Positions 1 through 11,698 of a DNA stretch of 64,000 bases are shown here, piece after piece (position 1 is the stretch's first letter; each line of letters starts with the position of its first letter). A program made the position numbers and the translations under genes. The stretch covers positions 131,383,468 through 131,447,467 of the forward strand of contig CM075850.1 of NCBI GenBank assembly GCA_037975125.1, read 5' to 3'. This stretch comes from Latrodectus hesperus. Taxonomy: Eukaryota > Arthropoda > Arachnida > Araneae > Theridiidae. The notes below the pieces were generated by a model that was not told the DNA's origin, did not search any database, and saw only the letters and a program-made list of their open reading frames with translations.

Positions 1-173
1 CGTACTGCTATCTTAGTTTCAAAATAATTTATTTTAATAAGAATCTTTTTGAAAGAGTGTAAGTTTTAATAAGTAAATTTTTATTTAAATTGTTTAAGAT
101 ATGTAAGTACCAACGTTTGGATCTTGGTTACTAACTCTTCGTCACAAGGCTGGAAAATTACACTAATTTATGG

Positions 174-560
174 TTATCCAGGGTGCCAAATCACGGAGAA
201 GAGTATCATTATATTTGCCCCTCCACTGCAAATCCCTTTATAGAGAAGGTTACATTCATTTCTCATCTCAGCTGAAATCACAAAGAAACACAGAAAAATT
301 AACTTATGGCCAGACTGGGATTCGAACCCGCTACAAAGAGTAATCGCAATGCCCTCCAAGTGAAATGATTCCTCTGGTGTTGTCACGATGAATATTGGGG
401 ATATCTTGCTTAACCCCTGCATAAAATCACTAACACTCCTCCCAGATGCTTTTTTCTAACTGTTTAAAGGCCAACTCAGTACAGGGATGCATGCTGGTGT
501 AACAAAAACAACAGCTTAAGAGGCAGAAGTGCTAACCACTCATTCACTGTTCAGCTATTT
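174..560 (-). repeat. SINE-like unit with tRNA-type promoter boxes
   Basis: Read on the minus strand, a B-box-like GGTTCGAATCCC lies near 315-330 inside a tRNA-like context. A second tRNA-like A-box segment (GAGTGGTTAGCACTTC) lies at about 515-545. This is probably one or two degraded tRNA-derived SINE copies. No target-site duplication was located, so the ends are approximate. The open frame at 174-422 is a by-product of this repeat. Confidence 0.45.
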
Positions 561-2907
561 TGGAACAATCATTCTTTCCTAACAACACAGCATGCGTTTC
601 GTGATTTATTCAGAATTCAGAGTGAAAATTCCGAACTTGATTAAAAGCCGATCTTACTGTGGTTAGAATGCAGGTCACAGTTAGAAATTTAGTGAAAAGT
701 GTATTGGAATCTTGATGGACCATAAAAATCACTTCGAATTCACCAAAATGTTTGACTCGTCAACAAAATATCAACCATATCAGCTTACAGAATTATTTTC
801 TTTAAATATTTTCTATAATTTGAAAAAAAAGCTTATTTCTCAAAAACACATTTCGTTTGGATAGCCTTCTTAAGACACTAAGACCTAATAATTTAAACAA
901 AGTTTCATAACGTTTTTTCTATACAGCTTCCAGTGTTTTTAATACAGTTTGCAGTGCTGAAATAAACTAAGCAATGAAGTTTTACTAACAAAAATCCTTG
1001 ATGGTTACTCCTAATCACATCAGAATTTCTAATTCATATTCTGTTATTTCGGCTTTTTGTAGTTTAACTCCTTTCTGGCCATAACGTATCATTAATATTA
1101 AAATAAAATTTTGCTTTCCTTTTCTTTGCTTCTAAGCCATAAAACTCTGAAGCAAATATTTCCTCACACTAGCTTTTTGGATAGACCAAGTTCTACAAAA
1201 TGAAATGCTTTCCAATTTTAATCCCATATACTACTATCAAAAGCGAGATGGAATATTTCTTATGGTATGCCTGTATGTCCAAGTGAATAGTGCTTCTTCA
1301 TAAGTGGATGTCCCGTATTCTGCAATACACAAACAGATTCATCTGTCCTTGAAAAAAATTAAAAAATTGCGGAAGTTATAAAATCTTACTTCTGTTTTAA
1401 GCAATTAATCTTTCATCTACTCTTGGAGTCAACTTTTTACAAGATATTTTTGATTCATTTCAGTAAAATAATTTGTTTAAGCTTCGAAACTGTATCGAGT
1501 CTATTTATTATAAAACTGTAAGGCATATATCTACATACATTTAATTTAAAAATACAATATATACATAATACGTAACTGATATATAACTTCCTTTTACTGA
1601 AATGCATTTCACTCATACTTAATTTCTAAGGGGAATAAAATAAGATTTGAAATCTAGAAATGATGCATAATATTATATATTCCTGGACTTAAGTCATTAC
1701 TTAAACTAAAGCTTCATTGCTTATTCAGAAAACATGCTTTAGAGCTAACTTCATGATTAAGAATGATGCAATTGTTCACACTATGTTGGATAGCTTTCTT
1801 GTGTAACATTAAAATGGAAAATTTTATGTGTTACTTTTTCCTTAGTATCAATTAGTTAGCTTTCTGTCAAGGGTACATATGAAGAATTATAATTAGAAAC
1901 TTATAAATATCCATAACTTCGGAACTAATATTTTGCGGAAAAAGTTTTATTTGCATAATGATAACTCTAACAAAGACAATTCCACAAGTTTTTTTTTTAT
2001 AAATTCATATTGTACTATTAGAAAATATACAATGCAAATGCAATAAATATTATAATACATTTTCGTTAAAATCGAGCCTTCAATCCCATTTTTTGTAATG
2101 CATTTAAAATTTACATTAGAATTTATAAGATGAAATGATATTATAATGTTATCAAATAAAAATGAATTAATTACTCTTTAACTTAAATTTCTTATTGAAA
2201 AATTAAAAGGTTGAGTAATTACCAGAATATTTTGAATGTATTAATACTATATCGGTATAAGTGTAAATATATAATTGTATATGCTCTCTATATATTATCT
2301 TGAATGTATTTAAATTTATATCATTCGTTGTGCATTCTGCATAACAAATTAATTAATGTTGATAAAATTAACAAGTTGAAAACACATGTATTCACTTAAT
2401 TATTTCATGTATTTAGAATAGTTTTGCAAATATTTTCCTGTTTGAAATTTTCAAAAACGAGTATAATTTCTTAAATGTAATCAAAAAAATAATTACAACA
2501 AACGCTGAGCTAACTGATTTTATTTATAAATATCAATTTAAAAAAATTTTAGCCGAAAAAATAGTAATAGATTAAATTTTGTCATCCAGAATACATTTCT
2601 TTAATAATCTGTTTCAGTAACATACATCTGAAGCTGCTGCATATCCTGTACTTGCTATGAAATAACCTTGAATGGAATTAAATTTTGCATTTCTTTCAAA
2701 TGCGCCGCTCCTCTTTTTATTACAGAACAATTTTATGCTTTTGAAAATGTTTAACTATTTATGGATGGAAATGGCTGTATTTATGTATGCTATTTTAAAT
2801 TTGATCCGGGATTTTCTAATTGATAAGTCAGAAGTCCTGCCACTTGGTCTTATGCTATTGTAAGTTTTAAAAATAGAGAATGCATTTTAAAAAAATTATT
2901 GAAATTA
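561..2907. other. AT-rich stretch without recognised gene
   Basis: Stop codons are frequent in all frames and no TIR pair, LINE motif or tRNA-like promoter was seen. The part at about 1360-1460 resembles the repeat at about 8355-8460 (both carry a motif close to GTTTTAAGCAAT), so at least some of it is old dispersed repeat. Confidence 0.5.
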
Positions 2908-3263
2908 AACTTTTCGGCTTCCAAAATTGCACCCATTTTCTTTTGGGGAACTGAAAAATCAGCAGAATTTAAGGCAGTTTTTACTTCGCTCTTCTTCTTG
3001 TGTTGAAGATGATGTCTTGTGGAAGCTGCGCATCTCGCCCAAAGTAGGGGAGAGTGGGTGATGCGGGTGGTGTTGCAGCGTGCGCAGTCTTCAGTTGTGC
3101 CTTCTTGCAGCATGGGAGCCAGGCGTGGAAGAATGTGTGGTTCGCACAAAGTAGGCGGACGTGGGTGCTTCAGGTGGTAGGAAGCTCACACACCTTCTCA
3201 GAAGTCAAACTGCAGTCCGCTTACTAACAAAAGCAAGGATGCAATTTTGGAAGCCGATAAGTT
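2908..3263. mobile_element. MITE-like GC-rich element with 27-bp inverted repeats
   Basis: A 27-bp terminal inverted repeat (2908-2934 against 3237-3263, 25 of 27 positions matching) encloses about 300 bp that is much more GC-rich than its surroundings. Inside are two imperfect copies of a unit beginning CAAAGTAGG (about 3040-3080 and 3147-3180). No transposase frame is visible. The superfamily and target-site duplication are unassigned. Confidence 0.5.
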
Positions 3264-3330
3264 CTTCAGAGCTGCTGAAAGTTAATAAAAAGAACTAGTT
3301 ATTAATTTTACATTTTGTGATTAATTTATA

Positions 3331-3483
3331 AATGGCAAATATTGTGAAGCTTCCTGCTATGCATATGGCTGCTGTTTTGAAAAATCTGGATTTTATAAAT
3401 GGAGGGTTTGAATCTGAAGATCTATTTTCTATTGAAGGTTTTGGCTCATCTGTAAAAAAATATATAAACAGATTAAAATTTTA
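3331..3483 (+). CDS. Unrecognised 50-codon open frame, possibly exon
   Basis: An ATG-started frame of 50 codons begins MANIVKLPAMHMAAVLKNL and ends at TAG. Its composition (Gly, Glu, Asp and mixed hydrophobic residues) looks more protein-like than the Ile/Tyr/Asn/Lys-rich background. It lies just downstream of the GC-rich MITE-like element. A GT after a Ser-Ser pair near 3451 could be a splice donor but is weak. No family is recognised. It could be chance, a fragment of a transposon gene, or an exon. Confidence 0.2.
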
Positions 3484-4256
3484 GCAAATTACTCTTAAAA
3501 AATACATTGAACTTAATCTTCTAAAAATATTTCTCTAAACCATACAAGAAACGTAAATTAAGATGTAATAATTTCACAAATTAAAATAATTACGGAAGCA
3601 AATTAAAAGTAAGTTTCAATAGTTTGTTATTTTACCATTAAGTATGAAAAAGGAAATAGTATACCTTCTTGCTGATATTTAACTGTACAAAAGAAAGGGA
3701 TAACTTTATTGTTAAAAATGCTATATTTTTGTTCTAACCGATATATTGGTTATCTATCATTGATTTATATTAAACATTATATTAATAATTAATTTTTATA
3801 AATTTATAGAAACACCAAATACCCTAAATATTTATTCTGGAGTTTATAAAGTACTAATTTAAAACTTTGATATTGATGTTATCTGTTAAATTATTTTAAA
3901 CCTTTTATGTCACAGAATTTGGCATTCGTGAGTATAAGGCATCTGTGACTTTTTAAAGAATAACAATTTGTGTTACACATTTTCAAACTTATAGTTGGGA
4001 TACTATTTAGATGCATGTCATTTATAAGTGTAAGTAAATTTTTTGTTCAAAATACTATACTGTCTTTAACCATCATTCTTCGCTCCTTTTCAAGTTCGAT
4101 TTATTTTATAGTTTTAAAGAAAAAAAAATGATAAAGAATAAAAATGTAGTAGACGATTAGAGAAGAATGTTAGTAAATCATAAATTTATATTATTATGTG
4201 AGCGTATTGTAAAAATATAATATATCTAATAAATTATTTTAATGGGTTAAAATTTA
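3484..4256. other. AT-rich stretch without recognised feature
   Basis: No open frame, inverted terminal repeat or RNA-gene promoter was seen. If the exon at 5291-5546 is real, this is part of its first intron. Confidence 0.5.
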
Positions 4257-5254
4257 CTGTACGGTCACCCTAGGCGAAATTTTCATAAAGTAGTCAAGGT
4301 CGTATGACGTCATACTTATGGCGAATTTCCGATCGGGAAAAACAGCTGGAGGAAAAATGGATGAAATAGTGACAAATATTTCATACATTATTGGTATCTA
4401 TCAATGTACTCAAGTAATTTTACAAAATTAACAAAAAATGCAAATTTTCAAACATCAATGGTAAAATAATAAAGTTGTTATGTTAAATTATCCATAAAAT
4501 GTTTTGATTGAAACAAAACAGAAAAATATTTCGAATAAATATTTTGATTTCGATAAAATATTTTGATTCACAAAAATATTTCGAAAAGAACGAGGGAGCT
4601 GAAAGAAAGAAGTTACTTCGGAAACGAATGTGAATAAGGAAAATATGGGAACTTCGAAAATGTAAATAACAGTTTTAAGAAAATCAGAATACGAATTCTA
4701 ACGAAAATTCCAGAAGAATCCTAACACGAATAACAATAAAAAATAAAGCAACATTCGGAAAAGAATAAATATAAATTACTAACTACTAATTAATCTGTTA
4801 AATAGAATATCTTTAAGAAATAAAAATGTATATGCAAATTATATAGTATTTTATAGTAATAATATAAATTATAAGAATGCCATAAACATAAACTAAAGAA
4901 AGAATGTATCGACACAATTTTAAACAGTAACTTTAAATTCAATTTAAATTTTAAAATTTATGAAAAAGAGCAATACAACCTGTGGAATTTAATTATCCAA
5001 ACTGTCAAGCAAATTGTAAAACACACTGAAGTTAACTCGAAAAAATTTCTAGTAAAATGCTGAAATGGAACAAAATGTTTTAAATTTCATCACGATGACG
5101 TAAACACTAGAGTTGTTAAAATTGAATTTTCACCTTAATTCTTATTGGTCTTCATCTGTATGACGAGCATCTCGCGAGAATCACATGAGACAAAAATAAG
5201 GCTCTTTTCGCCAAATTTGGCTTCAAAAAAAAAGCGCCAAGGGTGACCGTACAG
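4257..5254. mobile_element. 998-bp non-autonomous DNA transposon with TIRs and TA target site
   Basis: The ends CTGTACGGTCACCCTAGGCG (4257-4276) and the reverse complement of 5235-5254 match at 19 of 20 bases. The element is flanked by TA on both sides (4255-4256, 5255-5256). There is no transposase frame, so it would depend on an enzyme from elsewhere. Near the left end is a perfect 14-bp palindrome around TGACGTCA (4312-4325). Near the right end is TCTCGCGAGA (5170-5179). It lies about 36 bp inside the putative first intron of the minus-strand exon at 5291-5546. TA target sites suit Tc1/mariner-like enzymes, but TIRs alone do not settle the family. Confidence 0.75.
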
Positions 5255-5290
5255 TAAAACTGAGCATAAATAAGTATTAATTGTTCTTAC

Positions 5291-5546
5291 CTGCTGTTGA
5301 AAATGGCACTAATTCAATTTTAGATTCTGCTTCATTTTTGGTAATACCTTCTATTGGGTTAATTTCTATGATGGTTTCATCTTCTTCTTGAATTGTGTAC
5401 AAGACTCGGGCTATTTTTTGAGGCTGTTGTTTAGGAATATTGGGTTTTTTTTGTTGTTTTGTGGCAGAACTTCTATTTTTTGACGATTTGATGGCTGGAG
5501 TAATCTTTTTGTTATTGTACTTTTTTCTTTTTAAAATAGTTGACAT
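5291..5546 (-). CDS. Candidate first coding exon of a host gene, partial
   Basis: The minus-strand ATG (complement of 5544-5546) opens a frame beginning MSTILKRKKYNNKK. It has a lysine/asparagine/glutamine-rich basic N-terminal 45 residues, then an acidic stretch with EEDETIIEINPIEG. At 5291/5290 the reading direction meets GCAG|GTAAGAAC, a consensus 5' splice donor. That gives 85 complete codons plus one base (phase 1). Codon usage is balanced for such an AT-rich region, and no transposon similarity is recognised. The next exon would be at lower coordinates but could not be identified between 1 and 4256. The function is unknown; the basic tail suggests a nucleic-acid-associated or nuclear protein, which is only a guess. 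Confidence 0.5.
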
Positions 5547-6789
5547 TATGTTGTTAAGATTTATCAGGCTATTGTAAGAGCTAGCGTTTTAAATGGGAAT
5601 AAAAAGTGTTTGCTTTTGAAAAACTTTACGTATTTTCTATTTTGTAAATTTCGGCAATATTGTTTTCAACTTAGGGATTGGAGGTTGAACTTGCAATAGA
5701 GATAAATTATATATTCTAATGAAAATGTATTTCTATTGTTGTATAAAACAATGTGTCTTTGAAACAATAAACAATTCATTATTATAATTTCTTTAATAAT
5801 TAACAAATGATTTATATATAAAATAATGTTGCATATAACTCATTGTTTAGAATGAATTTTTTTAGGTTTACTTCTGCAACATCCATTATTAGACATTATT
5901 CATTGTTTAATTTCCAATAGATAATAGAAATTTCTAAATAAAAAGTTGAACTTTCAGTATAAAAATTTCAGATAATACTAAGTATTTGAAAACGTATGAA
6001 AAATGAATTTATTTCCTCATTACCATGCATTAAATTTTGAAAGTACTTAATGTTTCTATAAAAAAACTATTTTGCAACTGTTAAAAACAAATAAATTAAT
6101 GATTAGAATAAAAATTTATTTCTGACTGCAGAATATAATATCATATAATACCAGAATGGACAGATTTATATTACATGTAGAAACATTATTTTTAACAAAA
6201 TCATTTTAACAAAACTATTTTAAAAATATGTTTTAGAGTTATGATGAATAATATTGTAAATGCAATTAATTTCCATTATAATATTATTTCACCTCGGTTA
6301 TCAGTTCCATAATTAAAACACTTACTAAAACCAAGTAGTTTTAGTAAAATTGTGTTTAAAAATTTCTTATTTTATTGTAGAACTGTTTAACCTTTAAAGT
6401 AACTAAATCTCATTCAATAGTATTTTTGCATTTATAAATATCTATTCCTCAAACGGGTGACAAAATTGTGGAAGTGAAGGCTCGTTATACAAGTCTGAAT
6501 ATTCAAAGCAATGAGCTTCTAGTCTTCGATCAGAATATTGCTTTGTCAAACACTCAATCTTATTTTATAGGAAATGAGTTGAGCAAATTGTTTGAAAACA
6601 TTAAAATAATTTTAAGCTAAAATTCAAATTGACTAAAATTAAAAAATTTTAGTCAAAATATTATATGAACCATTAAATACCTATGCAAATATTTCCAATG
6701 TATAGATTTCCTTTTTATTTAAATAGCGAGATTAAATATATAAATTCACTATTAGAAATGCTATTAAGATTTTTTGATATCAAAGGATA

Positions 6790-6792
<3 letters not shown>
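5547..6792. other. AT-rich stretch upstream of the candidate exon
   Basis: No gene is recognised. If the exon is a first exon, its promoter and 5' UTR should lie in the first few hundred bases here on the minus strand. No clear TATA/TCAGT pair was identified. Confidence 0.4.

Positions 6793-6882
<90 letters not shown>
6793..6882. repeat. (AT)45 microsatellite
   Basis: This is an uninterrupted dinucleotide tract of 90 bp. Unlike most other TA arrays in the window, no transposon end abuts it. Confidence 0.98.
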
Positions 6883-6885
<3 letters not shown>

Positions 6886-7809
6886 GATACAAAATTCAAA
6901 CGCAAATATAAACAAGTATGTAATGCATGCAACTATCTGTGCTTGACATTTTTCATATGCCACGTGATGATGCATCGGGTAGTAATGAATTGACTCTGTT
7001 AAGACATGGCACCAACTCCTAACTACATTTGGCAATTAATTGTTTTTGGTGAAATTATTTAGCTAAAGGAAAAAACAACAATGTTACCACAATTTTTTTT
7101 CTATATGCAAGTTGTGACCGTAATGTTCACTTTAACCGTATTGCTCTATCAGGAGAAAAGATAAAATTAAGCTCTATGCTGATTTATATCTTGTTGGTCT
7201 TCAAGATATAAATTTATTTTTGATTGAAATGATACAATAAGCATTTTTTTAATCGCATTGAAAATTTACTGATTTTTGTTCATTATTTGTTATACAGAAT
7301 CATTTCAAAATTCTTTTATCCTGAACTATTTTAAATTTTTTTCTTCATTTTTCCTATATTTCATAAACAGTTTATAGTTCATGGGATACTCATTAACGAC
7401 ATAAAATTATTTACTGAAAATACAAAATGAGCATGAATCTCGTGAAAAGATTAATTCTCCCAAACAAGAGAACTCCTGATGTGAAATAACATAAATCTCT
7501 TATAATAAAATATTTTTATTAATATTATGAAATAGATTTAAAATTGTATTATATTATCTGGATTTCAAGGGAAATCGGAAAAATAAAACGTATTTAATAA
7601 TTTTAAAATTTAAAATTTCTACAAACAATCTAAAAATTAAAATAATTATAAAGAAAACAAAATACTGACCACGCATATAAGAGGGGCAGTCAAACGGACG
7701 AAAGATAAAAATGTTTGTCTCCATTATCGGAATACGTAGCTCAACGTGTTTCTAGGCATTAGGATTAATTCCCATATTATATGTCGAAATATTTAAAACC
7801 ATGTAATCT
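6883..7809. other. AT-rich stretch without recognised gene
   Basis: A short GC-richer patch near 7675-7760 includes GAGGGGCAGTCAAAC, which resembles transposon termini, but no inverted partner was found. Nothing else was recognised. Confidence 0.4.
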
Positions 7810-9140
7810 AGTTAAGTATTCAGTGATTCAGAATTTGTTATCTTTTAAGAAATTTTATTTTCCCTAGTTTTTTTTTTTTTTTTTTTCACATACAGTTTTT
7901 GCTTATCTATTTCTTACATATTATTTTCAAAAAATCATAAATATGAATAATTATTTCATCGAATGCTACAATAATCAACCTTACTCGTTATTTTCAACAT
8001 GATAACTGGATCTTTTTTAAACCTCAGCATTCCTCGCAAAGATATGGAATTCTGAATTATACGGCATCTTTGCCGGAGAATGTTTCTTTATATTTTCCGT
8101 TGAATGCTTGAATTACGATGGGATGAAGCTCATTATTATTTACAAGCACTAAATTTTATTATCTTGCATGCTTGTACGACGAGCTTTTGCATAGCAAAAT
8201 TTATAGTCATCATACAATTCCATCATTATGTGTCAATATTTTGTTATAGGTTTAATTTTTATGTTAAATATTTTCCGAAAAAATGAATATTTGAGTATGG
8301 ATATTAAAAAAAGAAAGTTTTTATAAACAGAGCCGTCGGTCCTTTAAAAAATCAAAAAGTGGTGAAGGATATATAATCTTACTAATGTTTTAAGCAATCA
8401 GTTTTTCTAATTATTTTTAAAAAACTGTTTCTGCTGATTTTCTTAAATATTATTTGAAAATATTCATAAGTAGGAATAATTATTTCCTCGATTGCGACAA
8501 TATTAAACTTTAACCAGTTATTTTTAAATTTAATAAATGGATATTTTTTTAAACCTAAAAATTTCCTTGCTTCGAGATAGTTGTAGATAGTTTATTTCGA
8601 GATAGATATTTGCAATTTAAATACACGAAGCAAACTTTTAGTTTTTGGTTGGAGAATGGGCAATCAATGATGCCATTTCCGAGTTTGGCGATTTTTTGGC
8701 TTATTATATTATGTACCTGGCAACCTGGTTTTTATGACTTCGTAGATATGGAGACCTATTATATCTATGAATCAGAATTATGGAGAAAATTTCATTTTGG
8801 CAACCCTAGTAGTTACGTAATCTCCCATGTCACAATACGACCTCTTGGCAACATATTTTCATCGCCAAAAAAATTTAGAAATTTAAATCCTGGATTGCAC
8901 TGCATGTTCGCCGGAGAATGTTTCTTTTTTTTAACATTGGAGCATGAATTATGTTGTGGTGAATCTCATACTAATTTACAAGACACCAAATTTTATTAAC
9001 TTGCATGCTTGTACGAGTTGCTTTTGCATTGGAAATTCTACAGCCAACATACAATTCTTTCATAACATGTAAATATATTTCATAGGTTGAATTTTTATGT
9101 TAATATTTTTCTTAAAATCGAATATCTGTCTGAGGATAAT
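7810..9140. repeat. Direct duplication, second copy carrying a 309-bp insert
   Basis: About 7850-8330 and about 8400-9140 align in the same orientation. Shared anchors are AATAATTATTTC at 7946 and 8475 (offset 529) and CCGGAGAATGTTTCTT at about 8073 and 8911 (offset 838). The change in offset means roughly 309 bp (about 8592-8900) is extra in the second copy. That insert contains three dispersed GGCAAC-type repeats and supplies most of the open frame at 8610-8999, which has no recognisable domain. Confidence 0.65.
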
Positions 9141-11512
9141 AACATAATAATAAAAATTTTCACTTTGTTCATTTGATATCACACAGATGATTATTTGAAT
9201 TTTACCTCTGAATTCTCTATTTTTTGTATCTTAAACTTTAAGAGTAAATTAAATTTAATATTTATTTTTTGATCTCATCAGTTTAACAATATTCAAGACA
9301 CCAATAATTTACATACATAACAATACACATAATCACCTGTATGAATATAATGCTGATGTTAAGTTTACAGACATCCATAACGAATGATCTTCAGAGAGGA
9401 TTTTTGAAGATAAAAATGTTGTATTTAAGAGAAAGTTATGAATCGCGAAGGAAAATAAACAGATAATCAAAACATTTCCTTTCCCAGTAATTAAATTTGG
9501 GCTAAACTAAAATGTAATTTTCCTTTCTATCTATTTAACATTTATGAAGATTCATTTTTGAAATTTTCATTCAAGATATTAGGATTATATTACAAATTCT
9601 GAACTTAAAACAATACATTTCTGTGTTTAATTCTAATTGAATGTATAAAAATTTCAATCATATATTTCAGAATATATTATATCAACTTTACAACGATTAT
9701 TTATATATTCCTTGAAAACACTAGAACATCAAATTTCTCTTATAAGAAATTTTTTTATCACAGTATTAAAAAATTTAATTCCCGCCAAAAAATTATCAAT
9801 ACACAAATTTAAAAAAATGTGTAATGTATTTATATGCAGGAAATTTCAAAGTATATGTATTATTCATATTTACAGATTTGCAGAGATAATCTAGTATTAA
9901 TAGCTCTTAAAGCGTTAAAAATCTGCACACATGGCTTATATTGTTTGCAAAATGTTTTCTCAACATAAAAGCAAGAGAAATGTAATATATTTGTTTTAAT
10001 ATTATGTAACATAGTTATTAATATTAGATTAGCAAACAATTTTCAAGACATCACTTACAAATATAGCTTAGAAAAGGAACATGTTAAAAAATATTTTTAT
10101 GTAAATTATTTGAACGTCGGAAACAAATTTTTCTTGTCAGAGAGCTAAATAAAATAAATTCTAATAAAAAAATATATACAAATATTATATATGTCAGTAT
10201 GAATCTAACTATACGAGTGCGTACAATAATATATTGTTATATATCTAAATGTGTGTGTGAAATTCTTTAATTATGTGCAATATCATTTCCTCTTAAGTTA
10301 AAGACAGTTACGATTTTTCTCAGAATACCATGAATTTCAAATTGTTTTTGAAATCTGGATTATGAATATTTCTCTTCGGAAAGCTTAAAAACATATCCAT
10401 TAATCCACAGGATGTTTACATGTGATATTTTGGAAGAAGAATAAAATTATGATTAGCAGATGATATTTCTCATTTTAAATAATAAGCTACTGCCAAAAAG
10501 ATTTTTCATTATTAAACCTTTACTTTCATAAAAATTCTTTACCGAATCTTTCTGAAAATGTGTTAATACTCTCTGTATTTAATAAAGTTTATGGACTTTA
10601 CTAAAAATTTTGTTTTATTCCGAAAATGTATTGAACTTATCGATAGACCTAATATATACAAATAAATGTGTTTGTATGAGTGTAAGTATGCGTGTGCATA
10701 CAACGATATATTGTTATATAACTAAATGAAACTCTTTAATTATGTGTCATACCATTGCCACTGAAATTAACACAGTTAGGATTTTCCTCCGAATTGAATT
10801 GTACTAATACTAAATAATTCATAATGCATCGATTTATCGCAAAAATTCTGTATATTTCGACCTATTGATGATTATTTTCTGGATTATTTCAAGAATCCTG
10901 AGGTGGCACTGCATATCATAACAAATTTGTTTACAAAATTGATTGATAAAGATTATTACAAGCATTTACATACGTAATTATCCTCAAAATGAACTGTAAT
11001 GCATCGATCAAACCAGTTACAATTTGTATGAAAATTCTGCTTATACATTTGCCTTACGTCTTCAAAAATTGACATTATAGAATCCTAAACGCTATTGAGC
11101 ATTTTGGTCAACTGCAATCATTAGCTGAAATTATTCTGCTTTTGGACATTATATAAAAATACACTTCCATATCTTTCGATCTTTTTTACTCAATTACAGA
11201 TTTTCTTACTATTTTGATTTATTAATCATGTATTGCATGGTTGGGAATACCGTGGCACGACATCAGACAATCAATAACGCTTTAAAGTGACGATATTTGA
11301 GTTACAACTGCTTATTTATATGAAGCGTGTAAAGTAGTCTTTTGAAATTCTATGTTATCTGACATTTAGATGAAAATAGAAACTTAACCAATATTTATAC
11401 TAAAGCCATAAATTATTTTTTTAATTATAAATAGTTAAATAAGGTTAAATTGGTAAACAAAAGCATTCTATTCATAATTTCTTTTCACCATTGATGCACT
11501 TCTCAGTGTTTT
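9141..11512. other. AT-rich stretch with a 477-bp-offset direct duplication
   Basis: Segments at about 10165-10340 and 10645-10810 are similar (shared ATATTGTTATAT followed by an ACTAAAT-like motif, then TTCTTTAATTATGTG-like sequence). The offset of about 477 bp indicates an old tandem duplication. No gene is recognised elsewhere in the interval. Confidence 0.5.
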
Positions 11513-11564
11513 ATTTATGCTTATCAAATAAGTAACTTGTTGCATTTATTTGATAAGCATAAAT
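11513..11564. repeat. Perfect 19-bp hairpin, 14-nt loop
   Basis: The arms 11513-11531 and 11546-11564 are exact reverse complements around a 14-nt loop. The arm contains ATGCTTATCAAATAA. It could be a fragment of a palindromic MITE or a simple fold-back. It is short for a miRNA precursor. Confidence 0.8.
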
Positions 11565-11698
11565 ATGTGCTAATTTAATCATCATGTTCCTTCATTTACA
11601 AAATTACTAATAGAATTTTTGGGAATACCTAATAAATTCCATAGTTTATTGTAGGAATGCAAGGAGGAAATTTGTAGCTATATATGTAAGACTATATA

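Noticed and set aside
174..422. 82-codon minus-strand frame
   Set aside because: It coincides with a tRNA-derived SINE-like unit and contains its B box.
7675..7760. Transposon end at GAGGGGCAGTCAAAC
   Set aside because: No inverted partner or target duplication was found in the surrounding sequence.
8610..8999. 129-codon open frame
   Set aside because: It lies across a 309-bp insert and a duplicated non-coding repeat, has no recognisable domain, and the other copy of the duplication is not open.
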